Below, piece by piece: positions 51,975-61,532 of a DNA stretch of 64,000 nucleotides (the stretch's first letter is position 1; every line of letters starts with the position of its first letter). This stretch comes from Ornithinibacillus sp047228935 (GTDB lineage: Bacteria; Bacillota; Bacilli; Bacillales; Amphibacillaceae), in contig NZ_JBFEGG010000002.1 of NCBI RefSeq assembly GCF_047228935.1, positions 678,673 through 742,672 of the forward strand, in the 5' to 3' direction. Position numbers and translations under genes: made by a program. The notes below the pieces were generated by a model. It ran no database searches. It saw nothing but the letters and a program-made list of their open reading frames with translations, and was not told the origin of the DNA.

Positions 51975-52523
51975 GTGCATAACGACATTAAAGAGATACT
52001 AATTACAGAAGAGCAAATTGCAGCGAAGTGCAAAGAATTGGGTGAAAAGTTAACAACTGAGTATGAGGGGCGCTTTCCGTTAGCGATCGGTGTGCTAAAA
52101 GGTGCATTACCTTTTATGTCTGATGTGTTAAGACAAGTGCAAACCCATTTAGAGATGGATTTCATGGACGTCTCCAGTTACGGTGGAACAAGTATGGTTT
52201 CCTCAGGAGAAGTAAAAATAGTAAAAGACTTAAATACAAAAGTAGAAGGTCGCGATTTACTAATTATTGAAGATATCATTGATAGCGGTAATACATTACG
52301 CTATTTAGTTGATCTATTTAAATATCGCAAAGCAAAGTCGGTTAAAATTGTAACCTTGTTAGATAAGCCATCTGGAAGAACTGCTGACATTGAAGCGGAT
52401 TTAGTTGGATTTGAAGTTCCGGATGCATTTGTAGTGGGATATGGATTAGATTATGATGAAAAATACCGAAACTTACCATATATTGGCGTATTAAAACCGG
52501 AAATTTACGGTGGTCAAGAATAA
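51975..52523 (+). CDS. hprT: hypoxanthine-guanine phosphoribosyltransferase
   Basis: Purine salvage: hypoxanthine or guanine plus PRPP to IMP or GMP. PRPP motif IIEDIIDSGNTL near 94-105, EMDFMDVSSYGG near 58-69. 182 residues. I prefer GTG 51975, which follows GTAGGAGG; the frame is open to an ATG at 51957 that lies within the tilS stop region. In Bacillus it also interacts with TilS to activate ftsH transcription. Confidence 0.94.
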   Translation: MHNDIKEILITEEQIAAKCKELGEKLTTEYEGRFPLAIGVLKGALPFMSDVLRQVQTHLEMDFMDVSSYGGTSMVSSGEVKIVKDLNTKVEGRDLLIIEDIIDSGNTLRYLVDLFKYRKAKSVKIVTLLDKPSGRTADIEADLVGFEVPDAFVVGYGLDYDEKYRNLPYIGVLKPEIYGGQE

Positions 52524-52632
52524 ATAGAAGTCTTAAGAATATTGTTGGGTATCAAGGAGCAATTAGTTGAAAAATTTAAATTTTGTATGATACTATTGTT
52601 AATAGTTTTTCCCGTCTGGGAGGAGGTAGGCA

Positions 52633-54609
52633 ATGAACCGAGTATTCCGTAGTGCATTTTTTTACTTAATTATATTTTTGGTTATTATAGCCGTAATTAG
52701 TTTATTAAGTGGTCAGCATGAGCAAGCTGAAGAACTTAACGTCAATGAGTTTATGCAATCACTTGAAACAGGCAACATTAAAGAAATGACCATGCAGCCT
52801 GTTAATGGAATTATGCGCATAACCGGTACCTTAGAGGACGACAAACAATTTGTCGCTCAAGTACCTGAAAATAATGATATTATTACGGATATCACAACAA
52901 AAGCAAGAGAACAGAGTGTATTAAAAACGATTCCGATGGATCAGCCTAGTATATGGGTGACACTGTTAACAACGATGATTCCGTTCTTAATCATTGGACT
53001 TTTATTCTTCTTCTTACTTAGTCAAGCACAAGGCGGCGGTGGCGGCCGAGTGATGAACTTCGGTAAAAGTAAAGCGAAAATGTATAGTGAAGAAAAGAAA
53101 AAGGTTCGATTTACAGATGTAGCTGGTGCCGATGAAGAAAAGCAAGAATTAGTCGAAGTCGTAGAATTTTTAAAAGATCCACGAAAATTCTCAGCAATCG
53201 GGGCAAGAATTCCTAAAGGGGTACTATTAGTTGGACCTCCGGGGACTGGTAAAACATTACTAGCCCGTGCGGTAGCTGGTGAAGCAGGAGTGCCGTTCTT
53301 CTCTATTAGTGGTTCGGACTTCGTTGAAATGTTCGTTGGGGTCGGTGCAAGCCGTGTTCGTGATTTATTCGAAAACGCGAAGAAGAATGCACCATGTATT
53401 ATCTTTATCGATGAGATTGACGCAGTAGGTCGTCAACGTGGAGCAGGTCTTGGTGGAGGTCACGATGAGCGTGAACAAACACTAAACCAATTACTAGTTG
53501 AAATGGATGGTTTCGGGGCGAACGAAGGAATTATTATCGTTGCCGCAACAAACAGACCAGACATTCTAGACCCAGCGTTATTACGTCCAGGACGTTTTGA
53601 CAGACAAATTACCGTTGATCGTCCAGATGTTAAAGGCCGTCAAGAAGTACTTAAAGTACATGCGAAAAACAAACCGTTAAATGCTTCGGTTGATTTAAAA
53701 ACAATTGCAATGCGTACACCAGGATTTTCTGGAGCGGATTTAGAAAACCTTCTAAACGAAGCTGCCTTAGTTGCAGCCCGTCAAGATAAGAAGGAAATTG
53801 ATATGACAGATGTGGATGAAGCAATTGACCGCGTAATTGCAGGTCCTGCGAAGAAAACGAGAGTTATATCAGAGAAGGAACGAAATATTGTTGCTTACCA
53901 TGAGAGTGGTCATACGATAATTGGTATGGTGCTGGATGAGGCGGATATCGTTCATAAAGTTACGATTGTCCCTCGTGGTCAAGCTGGTGGATATGCTGTA
54001 ATGCTTCCGAAAGAAGACCGCTACTTCATGACCAAGCCAGAGCTATTCGATAAGATTACTGGACTTTTAGGTGGTCGTGTTGCGGAGGAAATTGTATTTG
54101 GTGAAGTAAGTACAGGTGCTTCTAATGACTTCCAACGCGCAACTAATATTGCTCGTAAGATGATTACTGAATATGGAATGAGTGAAAAGCTCGGACCACT
54201 TCAATATAGCAGTGGCGGTGGAGAGGTATTCCTTGGTAGAGATATAAATAACGAACAAAACTATAGTGATGCAGTTGCTCACGATATCGATACAGAAATG
54301 CAAAACTTCATTAACTATTGTTATGATCGTGCCAAAACAATCCTTACCGAGAACCGCGACAAGCTAGAATTAATTGCACAAACACTTCTAGAAGTAGAAA
54401 CATTAGATGCAAGACAGATTAAGTCTCTATTTGAAAAGGGTGTTCTTCCTGATCCAGAAGATCTTGAAGAAGAGGGTACAAGTGAAGTTAAAGTAAATAT
54501 TAATTCTAAAAAAGATGATGATACAGTTGATTCTTTTGAAGAAGCAAAAGAAAAAGCAGATCAAAAACTTCACGAAGAAATAGAAGAAGACAAAAACAAA
54601 GATGAGTAA
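52633..54609 (+). CDS. ftsH: ATP-dependent zinc metalloprotease FtsH
   Basis: Membrane-bound AAA+ protease with quality-control and regulatory targets (for example Spo0E-type in sporulation). Two membrane segments (about 6-24 and 110-131), Walker A GPPGTGKT near 201-208, second-region-of-homology RPGRFDRQI near 315, zinc motif HESGH at 423-427. 658 residues with an acidic, Lys/Glu-rich C-terminal tail. RBS GGAGGAGG. Confidence 0.97.
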   Translation: MNRVFRSAFFYLIIFLVIIAVISLLSGQHEQAEELNVNEFMQSLETGNIKEMTMQPVNGIMRITGTLEDDKQFVAQVPENNDIITDITTKAREQSVLKTIPMDQPSIWVTLLTTMIPFLIIGLLFFFLLSQAQGGGGGRVMNFGKSKAKMYSEEKKKVRFTDVAGADEEKQELVEVVEFLKDPRKFSAIGARIPKGVLLVGPPGTGKTLLARAVAGEAGVPFFSISGSDFVEMFVGVGASRVRDLFENAKKNAPCIIFIDEIDAVGRQRGAGLGGGHDEREQTLNQLLVEMDGFGANEGIIIVAATNRPDILDPALLRPGRFDRQITVDRPDVKGRQEVLKVHAKNKPLNASVDLKTIAMRTPGFSGADLENLLNEAALVAARQDKKEIDMTDVDEAIDRVIAGPAKKTRVISEKERNIVAYHESGHTIIGMVLDEADIVHKVTIVPRGQAGGYAVMLPKEDRYFMTKPELFDKITGLLGGRVAEEIVFGEVSTGASNDFQRATNIARKMITEYGMSEKLGPLQYSSGGGEVFLGRDINNEQNYSDAVAHDIDTEMQNFINYCYDRAKTILTENRDKLELIAQTLLEVETLDARQIKSLFEKGVLPDPEDLEEEGTSEVKVNINSKKDDDTVDSFEEAKEKADQKLHEEIEEDKNKDE

Positions 54610-54612
54610 TTA

Positions 54613-54644
54613 GAAAGGCGGCCTTTTAAAAAGGCTGCCTTTTG
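54613..54644 (+). terminator. terminator of ftsH
   Basis: AAAGGCGGCCTT (54614-54625) pairs with AAGGCTGCCTTT around a short A/T loop, ending TTTTG. Confidence 0.82.
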
Positions 54645-54756
54645 TTCGGTTTGGAAATTTCACTTACGTATTTGATTTTGGTATATTATTAAGGACTTAG
54701 GATTTTGTTAAAATATAATGAAGACAGATTGCTTATGAGAAGTGACTTCGATTTAT

Positions 54757-54791
54757 GCACTGAGCGGAGTGTATTTCCTCCGCGGGTTACG
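54757..54791 (+). repeat. deletion relic of the structured repeat (copy G)
   Basis: GCACTGAG, the usual 5' flank of copies C and F, is joined directly to CGGAGTGTATTTCCTCCGCGGG, a diverged 3' end of the element. The whole interior is lost. It lies before coaX in plus orientation. Confidence 0.65.
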
Positions 54792-54826
54792 ATAGAAAGT
54801 CAATTTAATAAGGAAGGACTCAAAAT

Positions 54827-55606
54827 ATGTTATTTGTTCTAGATGTAGGAAACACTAATACAGTATTAGGTGTTTTTGAAAAAGATGAACTAAAATATCA
54901 TTGGCGAATCAAAACTGACCGCTACAAAACAGAAGACGAATTTGGCATGCTAATCAAATCATTATTTGATTTTAGTGGAATCAAATTTAACGATATCGAC
55001 GGAGTCATGATTTCATCCGTCGTACCACCAATCATGTTCTCTCTAGAGCGAATGTGTAAAACCTATTTTCATATAGATCCAATTGTGGTCGGAAAAGACA
55101 CCGTTAAGACGAATTTAAAAATGTGCTATCCGAACCCGAAAGAAATCGGTGCAGACCGAATCGTAAATGCAGTTGGGGCAATCAAAGAGCACGAAGCACC
55201 ACTTGTTATCATTGATTTCGGAACCGCAACTACCTACTGCTACATTAATGAAAATAAAGAATACTGTGGTGGGATCATATCTCCAGGGATAAATATTTCC
55301 ATGGAAGCATTGTACCAAAGAGCTTCCAAACTTCCTAAAATAGAAATAGAAGCACCAGCAAATGTTGTCGGGAAATCAACTGTAGAGGCCATGCAATCGG
55401 GTGTTTTTTATGGCTATATAGGTCAAGTTGACGGATTAGTAAATCGCATAAAACAAACATCAGGAAAAGAAGCAAAGGTTATCGCAACCGGAGGACTAGC
55501 GTCTCTAATCGGGGAAGCATCGGAGACGATTGATTATGTGGACCCATACTTAACATTAAAGGGCTTAAACGAAATTTATAAAATTAACTTAAACGAAAAC
55601 AGTTAA
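54827..55606 (+). CDS. coaX: type III pantothenate kinase
   Basis: First step of coenzyme A synthesis, ASKHA-fold, feedback-insensitive type. DVGNTNTVLG near 5-14, GADRIVNAVGA near 107-117, IIDFGTATTY near 127-136. 259 residues. The 5' half is mildly A+C-rich, as expected next to relic G. Leads the coaX-hslO-yacD-cysK string as in B. subtilis. Confidence 0.95.
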   Translation: MLFVLDVGNTNTVLGVFEKDELKYHWRIKTDRYKTEDEFGMLIKSLFDFSGIKFNDIDGVMISSVVPPIMFSLERMCKTYFHIDPIVVGKDTVKTNLKMCYPNPKEIGADRIVNAVGAIKEHEAPLVIIDFGTATTYCYINENKEYCGGIISPGINISMEALYQRASKLPKIEIEAPANVVGKSTVEAMQSGVFYGYIGQVDGLVNRIKQTSGKEAKVIATGGLASLIGEASETIDYVDPYLTLKGLNEIYKINLNENS

Positions 55607-55623
55607 AAAGGAGTTTATACAGC

Positions 55624-56499
55624 ATGTCAGATTACTTAATAAAAGCAACGACATATAAAGGAATGGTTCGTGCTTATGCCATACGTTCTACTAATATGGT
55701 AGAGGAAGCAAGACGTAGACAGGATACTTGGGCAACAGCATCAGCAGCTATGGGGCGTACGATGACCATTTCTGCCATGATGGGTGCCATGTTAAAAGGG
55801 AACGATTCGCTTACGGTTAAAGTGGAAGGTGGCGGTCCAATTGGCGCTATTGTTGCTGATGCGAATGCCGAAGGAGAAGTTAGAGCATATGTTACCAATC
55901 CACATGTAGATTTTGAATTAAATGCGAAAGGTAAGTTAGATGTTGCAAGAGCAGTTGGTACAACAGGGAGCATAAGCATTGTAAAAGATCTAGGACTTCG
56001 TGAATATTTCACAGGACAAACACCAATCGTGTCTGGTGAAATTAGTGAAGACTTTACGTATTACTTTGCAACGTCAGAACAAGTTCCTTCAGCAGTAGGA
56101 GCAGGAGTACTTGTAAATCCAGACCATACGATTCTTGCTAGTGGTGGCTTTATTGTGCAAGTAATGCCGGGTGCTGACGAAGAAGTGATTGATAAATTAG
56201 AAAATCGCATCAAAACGTTCCCACCAATTTCTTCTCTTGTTCAAGCAGGGAAAACACCGGAGGAAATACTAGAACAATTATTTGAAGGGGAAGAATTAAA
56301 AATTCATGAAAAAATGCCCGTTCAATTTAAATGTAAGTGTTCAAAAGAAAGATTAGCCAATGCGATTATTGGATTAGGCAAACAGGAAATCCAAGAAATG
56401 ATTGATGAAGACCACGGTGCAGAAGCATCTTGTCATTTTTGTAATGAAAACTATCATTTTTCTGAGGAAGATCTTAAAGAACTAATGGATCAAGTCTAG
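55624..56499 (+). CDS. hslO: redox-regulated chaperone Hsp33
   Basis: Holdase activated by oxidation: zinc is bound by Cys-X-Cys (KCKCSKE, about 237 and 239) and Cys-X2-Cys (CHFC, about 270 and 273), released on disulfide formation. 291 residues. 17 bp after coaX. Confidence 0.95.
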   Translation: MSDYLIKATTYKGMVRAYAIRSTNMVEEARRRQDTWATASAAMGRTMTISAMMGAMLKGNDSLTVKVEGGGPIGAIVADANAEGEVRAYVTNPHVDFELNAKGKLDVARAVGTTGSISIVKDLGLREYFTGQTPIVSGEISEDFTYYFATSEQVPSAVGAGVLVNPDHTILASGGFIVQVMPGADEEVIDKLENRIKTFPPISSLVQAGKTPEEILEQLFEGEELKIHEKMPVQFKCKCSKERLANAIIGLGKQEIQEMIDEDHGAEASCHFCNENYHFSEEDLKELMDQV

Positions 56500-56525
56500 G
56501 ATTCGGTAATGGGAAGGGGTTAACT

Positions 56526-57425
56526 ATGTCAAAAAAACTACTACTAGGTATCATTGTTGTACTTCTCATAACCAATGTGACAACGATGTTATTATGGAAA
56601 AATGATCAACCAGAAGAATCTGTCGGTGAAAATGAAGCAATAGACACAAAGAAACCTGTTGCTTCTATTAATGGGACTAAAATTTCCTTTCAAGACTGGA
56701 TGAAGTCGCTTCGTAATAATTATGGAAAAAAAGAGCTTAAAACTATTATTGATCGTGAAGTGGTGAAGCAACTAGCAGAGGAAAATAATATTACGGTTAG
56801 TGATAAAGTAATCGAACGCGATATTGCAACATTAACTACCATGCAAGGATTAGTTTCAGAGGAAGAACTAAAGGAAATGGAAGCTAGTTGGCGAGAGGAT
56901 ATTGTTTATCGTTACCAATTAGAGGCGCTCCTAGCACAGGATATTCAAGTATCAGATGCAGAAGTGGAGTCTTATTTCAATAAGTATGATAGGCAGTATC
57001 AATTTTCAGAATCAGTACAGTTATCGCATATATTAGTCTCAGACATGGACACAGCTGAAAAAGTCTACGATGAGCTACTAGCAGGAGCATCATTTTCGTT
57101 ACTTGCTAAAGAATATTCCATTGATGAAGAGACGAGAGAACGTGGTGGATATTTAGGTTTTAATTCGGTTAATACGGAATTTTTACCTGCTAATTATTTT
57201 GATATTGCGGAAGGCCTTGAGGAATACTCTTACAGTGAGCCATTTGTGACAGATAATGGAGTAGCGATACTGTTTCTTCATAAGGAATTACCGGACATAA
57301 CGTTTACTTATGATGAGTTAAAGCCTTATATTCGAAATGAGCTTGCGCTGCAGTCGGTCAATCAAAACTTAGTTGCAGATCCATTATGGGAAAAATTAGA
57401 TATAGAATGGATATTTGGGGAATAG
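56526..57425 (+). CDS. yacD: peptidyl-prolyl isomerase, parvulin/SurA-like (YacD)
   Basis: Membrane-anchored extracytoplasmic foldase. An N-terminal signal anchor (4-22) is followed by a SurA-N-like chaperone region (about 45-140) and a PpiC-type domain (about 155-260, VQLSHILVSDMDTAEKVYDELLAG, then YSIDEETRERGGYLGF). 299 residues; the activity of the parvulin domain is not proven. Confidence 0.88.
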   Translation: MSKKLLLGIIVVLLITNVTTMLLWKNDQPEESVGENEAIDTKKPVASINGTKISFQDWMKSLRNNYGKKELKTIIDREVVKQLAEENNITVSDKVIERDIATLTTMQGLVSEEELKEMEASWREDIVYRYQLEALLAQDIQVSDAEVESYFNKYDRQYQFSESVQLSHILVSDMDTAEKVYDELLAGASFSLLAKEYSIDEETRERGGYLGFNSVNTEFLPANYFDIAEGLEEYSYSEPFVTDNGVAILFLHKELPDITFTYDELKPYIRNELALQSVNQNLVADPLWEKLDIEWIFGE

Positions 57426-57508
57426 ACTAATAAAAGGTATGACGAGAGATTATGATTGTTCTGTTTTGGAATATTTTTTAAATTTTCCCAATAACATGGG
57501 CATTTTGA

Positions 57509-57568
57509 TTGACTTTATTATGTTCAAGAATTACATTATAAATAAATCCTATCAGTTTAGTAGGGATT
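57509..57568 (+). promoter_or_regulatory. cysK promoter and downstream dyad
   Basis: TTGACT (57509-57514), 17-base spacer and TACATT (57532-57537). A dyad AATCCTA / TAGGGATT (57545-57551 and 57561-57568) lies at the predicted start, fitting a repressor site. In B. subtilis cysK is under CymR; I cannot confirm that this dyad is a CymR box. Confidence 0.5.
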
Positions 57569-57587
57569 ATGAGGAGGTAATTTTAGA

Positions 57588-58514
57588 ATGAGAGTTGCAG
57601 ATAATATTACTGGATTAATCGGCGAAACACCTATTGTAAAATTAAACCGAATTACAGACGAAGATAGTGCTGACATTTATGTGAAATTAGAGTTCTTTAA
57701 CCCTGGTAGCTCGGTTAAAGACCGTATTGCACTTGCTATGATTGAAGCAGCAGAAAAAGAAGGAAAACTAAAAGAAGGCGATACGATTGTTGAACCTACT
57801 AGTGGTAACACGGGTATCGGTTTAGCAATGGTCGCTGCAGCTAAAGGTTACAGAGCGGTATTAGTTATGCCAGATACAATGAGCCAAGAGCGTCGTAATT
57901 TATTACGTGCATATGGTGCGAAATTAGTACTTACTCCTGGTGCTGAAGGTATGAAAGGTGCAATTAAAAAAGCAGAAGAATTAGTTGAAGAAGAAGGCTA
58001 TTTCATGCCACAACAATTCGAAAATCCAGCAAACCCAGAAATCCATGCTCGCACTACAGGTAAAGAGATTGTAGAGCAAATGAAAGACGGACTAGATGCA
58101 TTTATTTCTGGTGTTGGAACGGGTGGTACCGTGACAGGCGCAGGTAAAGTTCTTAAGGAACATTTCCAAGGTGTTAAAATATATGCAGTTGAGCCGGTTG
58201 ACTCTCCAGTATTATCAGGCGGAAGCCCGGGTCCTCATAAAATCCAAGGTATCGGAGCTGGCTTTGTTCCGGGTGTATTAGATACACAGGTTTATGATGA
58301 AGTCATTCAAATTGCGAATGAAGAAGCATTTGAAACATCTCGTGAAGTTGCAAAAACGAACGGAATTCTTGGAGGTATCTCTGCCGGAGCTGCGGTTGCA
58401 GCAGCGAAGAAAGTTGCCAAAGAACTAGGAAAAGGTAAAAAAGTTCTAGCGGTATTCCCTGACAATGGGGAACGTTATCTATCTACTCCGCTTTATCAGT
58501 TTGATGAAGAATAA
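57588..58514 (+). CDS. cysK: cysteine synthase A (O-acetylserine sulfhydrylase)
   Basis: PLP enzyme making cysteine from O-acetylserine and sulfide; in B. subtilis it also partners with CymR. PGSSVKDR holds the PLP lysine (Lys 44); TSGNTGIG near 70 and GTGGTVTG near 177 bind substrate and phosphate. 308 residues. Next gene is folP; the pabB-pabA-pabC genes that follow cysK in B. subtilis are absent. Confidence 0.97.
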   Translation: MRVADNITGLIGETPIVKLNRITDEDSADIYVKLEFFNPGSSVKDRIALAMIEAAEKEGKLKEGDTIVEPTSGNTGIGLAMVAAAKGYRAVLVMPDTMSQERRNLLRAYGAKLVLTPGAEGMKGAIKKAEELVEEEGYFMPQQFENPANPEIHARTTGKEIVEQMKDGLDAFISGVGTGGTVTGAGKVLKEHFQGVKIYAVEPVDSPVLSGGSPGPHKIQGIGAGFVPGVLDTQVYDEVIQIANEEAFETSREVAKTNGILGGISAGAAVAAAKKVAKELGKGKKVLAVFPDNGERYLSTPLYQFDEE

Positions 58515-58526
58515 TAACGGACTTAA

Positions 58527-58560
58527 GGCTAGCATCAAAAATGATGCTAGTCTTTTTTTT
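58527..58560 (+). terminator. terminator of cysK
   Basis: CTAGCATC (58530-58537) / GATGCTAG (58544-58551) then TCTTTTTTTT. Confidence 0.9.
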
Positions 58561-58653
58561 CGCCTACATCCACATATTTTAGGCGTATGCGCATCCTTCT
58601 AAGATGTGATAGGATGGTACTAGATATATCGCTTGAAAGGAAAAGATGTCCTG

Positions 58654-59475
58654 ATGAAGTTAAAAACAAAGTCAACCATATATGATTTATCTCAACGAAC
58701 ACATATTATGGGAATTCTAAATGTAACACCTGACTCCTTTTCGGACGGAGGGAATTATACAACGGTAGAGCGAGCGGTTCAGCAGGCTGTTCATATGGAA
58801 CAATTAGGTGCAGATATTATCGATATCGGTGGTGAGTCCACTCGTCCAGATCATGACGCTATCTCTGTTGAAGAAGAACTAGCACGAGTATTACCGATGA
58901 TTAAGGCAGTAAAGGAGTCTATCCATATACCTATTTCAATTGATACGTACAAAGCAGAAACAGCTCGTCAAGCAGTAGAGGCTGGTGCTGAAATTATAAA
59001 TGATGTTTGGGGAGCAAAACGTGACCCAGAAATTGCTTCCGTTGCAGCAACATATGATGTACCAATTATCTTAATGCACAATCGCACTAACGAAAACTAT
59101 ACGTCGATTATCGATGATATGAAACGTGATTTAGAAGAAAGTATTGAGATTGCAATAAAGGCAGGTGTTCCAAAGGAGAATATCATATTAGACCCAGGGA
59201 TTGGATTTGCCAAAAATGCTCAGGATAATCTCGTTGTCATGAACAACTTGGAAGAGTTAACGAATATGGGGTATCCACTATTATTAGCTACTTCTCGAAA
59301 ACGATTTATTGGAAGTGTGTTAGATTTGCCACCAGCTGAACGTGACAACGGCACCGGAGCAACAACTTGCCTTGGAATAGTTAAGGGCGCACATATGGTA
59401 CGTGTCCACAATGTCAAAGTAAACGTAGAACTAGCTAGAATGATGGATGCCATGCTTAGAGCGGAGGATAAATAA
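58654..59475 (+). CDS. folP: dihydropteroate synthase
   Basis: Joins p-aminobenzoate to dihydropterin pyrophosphate; sulfonamide target (B. subtilis sul). MGILNVTPDSFSDGG near 19-33, DIIDIGGESTRP near 53-64, GFAKN near 188. About 273 residues. ATG 58654 is the best start; TTG 58633 is in frame but has no ribosome site. First gene of folP-folB-folK, with a 1-base overlap to folB. Confidence 0.95.
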   Translation: MKLKTKSTIYDLSQRTHIMGILNVTPDSFSDGGNYTTVERAVQQAVHMEQLGADIIDIGGESTRPDHDAISVEEELARVLPMIKAVKESIHIPISIDTYKAETARQAVEAGAEIINDVWGAKRDPEIASVAATYDVPIILMHNRTNENYTSIIDDMKRDLEESIEIAIKAGVPKENIILDPGIGFAKNAQDNLVVMNNLEELTNMGYPLLLATSRKRFIGSVLDLPPAERDNGTGATTCLGIVKGAHMVRVHNVKVNVELARMMDAMLRAEDK

Positions 59476-59834
59476 TGGATAAGATCATCTTAACGAATAT
59501 GCAATTTTACGGCTATCACGGATTATTACCAGAGGAAAAAAAGTTAGGCCAACGATTTTTCGTGGATTTGGAATTATATTTAGATACACAAAAAGCAGGT
59601 AAAACGGATGAGATGCAACACTCGATTGATTATAGCAAGGCGTACAGTCATGTGAAAAAAATCGTGGAAGGCAGTTCCAAAAATTTAATCGAAGCTGTCG
59701 CAGAGGAAGTTGCGTCAACCTTACTTGCTTCTTTTACCTTACTGGAAGCTTGTAAAGTAAAACTTGTTAAACCGGACCCACCAATACCAGGTCATTATCA
59801 ATCGGTGGCAGTAGAAATCTATCGGGAGAAATAA
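59475..59834 (+). CDS. folB: dihydroneopterin aldolase
   Basis: Cleaves dihydroneopterin to hydroxymethyl-dihydropterin. The N-terminal MQFYGYHGLLPEEKKLGQRF with the active-site Glu 22-like region and the C-terminal KPDPPIPGHYQSVAVEI are typical. 119 residues. Start overlaps the folP stop, two bases from folK. Confidence 0.95.
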   Translation: MDKIILTNMQFYGYHGLLPEEKKLGQRFFVDLELYLDTQKAGKTDEMQHSIDYSKAYSHVKKIVEGSSKNLIEAVAEEVASTLLASFTLLEACKVKLVKPDPPIPGHYQSVAVEIYREK

Positions 59835-59836
59835 AA

Positions 59837-60337
59837 ATGAATAAAGCATATATCGCACTAGGAACGAATATCGAACCAAGACAGCAACATTTAGAAAAGG
59901 CTATAAAACTATTGGTACAAAAAGAAAACATCGAACTAATTAGCTTATCTTCTATCTATGAAACAGCACCTGTTGGCTATACGGATCAGGCTCACTTTTT
60001 GAATATGGTATTAGAAATCGAAACATCGCTCTATCCAGAAAAGTTATTAGATGTATGCCAAGCAATTGAAACTCAACTAGGTAGAGAGCGTACTATTCGA
60101 TTCGGTCCGAGAACAATTGACCTTGACATTTTACTTTATAATGATGAAAATAGAACATCGGAGCGTTTAAGCCTCCCTCATCCTAGAATGGGAGAACGAG
60201 GATTTGTCTTAATACCTTTAAAAGAGATTGCCCCAAATTTAATCTTTCCGGTAACGGGTAAGCCCATTACCGAGTTGGTCAATGACCTTCCAGAACAAGA
60301 TAAGAAGGATATTCATTTATGGAAAAAAGCCGAATAG
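59837..60337 (+). CDS. folK: 2-amino-4-hydroxy-6-hydroxymethyldihydropteridine pyrophosphokinase
   Basis: Pyrophosphorylates the pterin before FolP. GTNIEPRQQHLEKA near 8-21, ETAPVGYTDQAHFLNMV near 43-59 and RFGPRTIDLDILLY near 88-101 with the two metal-binding aspartates. 166 residues. Overlaps yazB by 19 bases. Confidence 0.95.
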   Translation: MNKAYIALGTNIEPRQQHLEKAIKLLVQKENIELISLSSIYETAPVGYTDQAHFLNMVLEIETSLYPEKLLDVCQAIETQLGRERTIRFGPRTIDLDILLYNDENRTSERLSLPHPRMGERGFVLIPLKEIAPNLIFPVTGKPITELVNDLPEQDKKDIHLWKKAE

Positions 60338-60531
60338 GGAAAAGAATAAAGGCTTTTCGGAAATTAAAAGGATTTACACAAATTGATTTCGCAAAAGAAT
60401 TAGACGTATCCATTAATATACTGGGGTCAATAGAACGAGGTACTCGTGAAGTGCCAGAAGAATTATGTGAACAAATAGCGGAAACGTTAAAAATAGATTT
60501 GGAAGAATTGAAAGGATTGAAGGAGGAGTAG
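60319..60531 (+). CDS. yazB: helix-turn-helix XRE-family regulator YazB
   Basis: A 70-residue stand-alone DNA-binding domain: IGKRIKAFRKLKGFTQIDFAKEL, then SINILGSIERGTREVP, the Cro/C1 type fold. Target unknown; the conserved place between folK and dusB suggests a link with folate or tRNA modification genes. Starts inside folK and ends two bases before dusB. Confidence 0.9.
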   Translation: MEKSRIGKRIKAFRKLKGFTQIDFAKELDVSINILGSIERGTREVPEELCEQIAETLKIDLEELKGLKEE

Positions 60532-60533
60532 CA

Positions 60534-61523
60534 ATGTGGAATATTGGGGACATCACGATTCCAAACCGCGTAACACTTGCCCCAATGGCTGGAGTTAGTA
60601 ACTGGGCGTTTCGACTAACGGTAAAAGAATTTGGTGCCGGATTGATCACAGCTGAAATGGTTAGTGATAAAGGCATTCTAAACCGAAACAAACAAACGAT
60701 GAAAATGCTCTATATCGATGAGCAGGAGATGCCAATGAGTTTACAAATATTTGGCGGAGATAAAGATACCCTTGTCCAAGCAGCGCAATATGTAGACCAA
60801 AATACGAACGCTTCGATTATTGATATTAATATGGGATGTCCAGCACCAAAGATAACGAAAATTGATGCTGGGTCACGTTGGTTACTAGATCCGGATAAAA
60901 TTTATCAAATGGTAAAAGCGGTTGTTGAAAATGTGGACAAGCCAGTAACAGTTAAGATGCGTACGGGATGGGACGAAGACCATATTTATGCAATTGATAA
61001 TGCAAAAGCAATCGAATCGGCAGGTGGAAGTGCTATTGGTCTTCACGGACGTACTAGAAAGCAAATGTACGAAGGTTATGCGAATTGGGATATTATTAAA
61101 GAGGTAAAAGCTGCGGTGAATATTCCGGTAATCGGGAATGGTGATATTGGTAGTCCTGAGATGGCGAAGAAACGCCTTGATGAAACAGGTGTAGATGCGG
61201 TAATGATTGGCCGTGCAGCCTTAGGTAACCCTTGGATTATTTACCAAATCGTGAAATACCTTGAAACAGGTGTCTTAACCAAAGACCCAACTCCCCAAGA
61301 GAAAATTGATGTATGCTTACTTCATATGGATCGTTTAATTAAGATTAAAGGTGAAAAAGTGGCGATTCTAGAAATGCGTAAACATGCAGCATGGTATTTA
61401 AAAGGTATAAATGGAAATGGCAAAGCACGTAAGCAAATTAATAGTGCAGAAACACGGGATGAATTAGTAAATATACTGCTTGAATTTGTACGAGAAGTAG
61501 AAGCGGAAATGAGGGCTTCTTAA
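60534..61523 (+). CDS. dusB: tRNA-dihydrouridine synthase
   Basis: FMN-dependent reduction of uridines in tRNA D arms. APMAGVSNWAFR near 17-28, NMGCPAPKI with the catalytic Cys near 102, KMRTGW near 141, LHGRTRKQMYEG near 169 and GNGDI near 199. 329 residues; RBS AAGGAGGAG. Confidence 0.93.
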   Translation: MWNIGDITIPNRVTLAPMAGVSNWAFRLTVKEFGAGLITAEMVSDKGILNRNKQTMKMLYIDEQEMPMSLQIFGGDKDTLVQAAQYVDQNTNASIIDINMGCPAPKITKIDAGSRWLLDPDKIYQMVKAVVENVDKPVTVKMRTGWDEDHIYAIDNAKAIESAGGSAIGLHGRTRKQMYEGYANWDIIKEVKAAVNIPVIGNGDIGSPEMAKKRLDETGVDAVMIGRAALGNPWIIYQIVKYLETGVLTKDPTPQEKIDVCLLHMDRLIKIKGEKVAILEMRKHAAWYLKGINGNGKARKQINSAETRDELVNILLEFVREVEAEMRAS

Positions 61524-61532
61524 TAGATAGAA

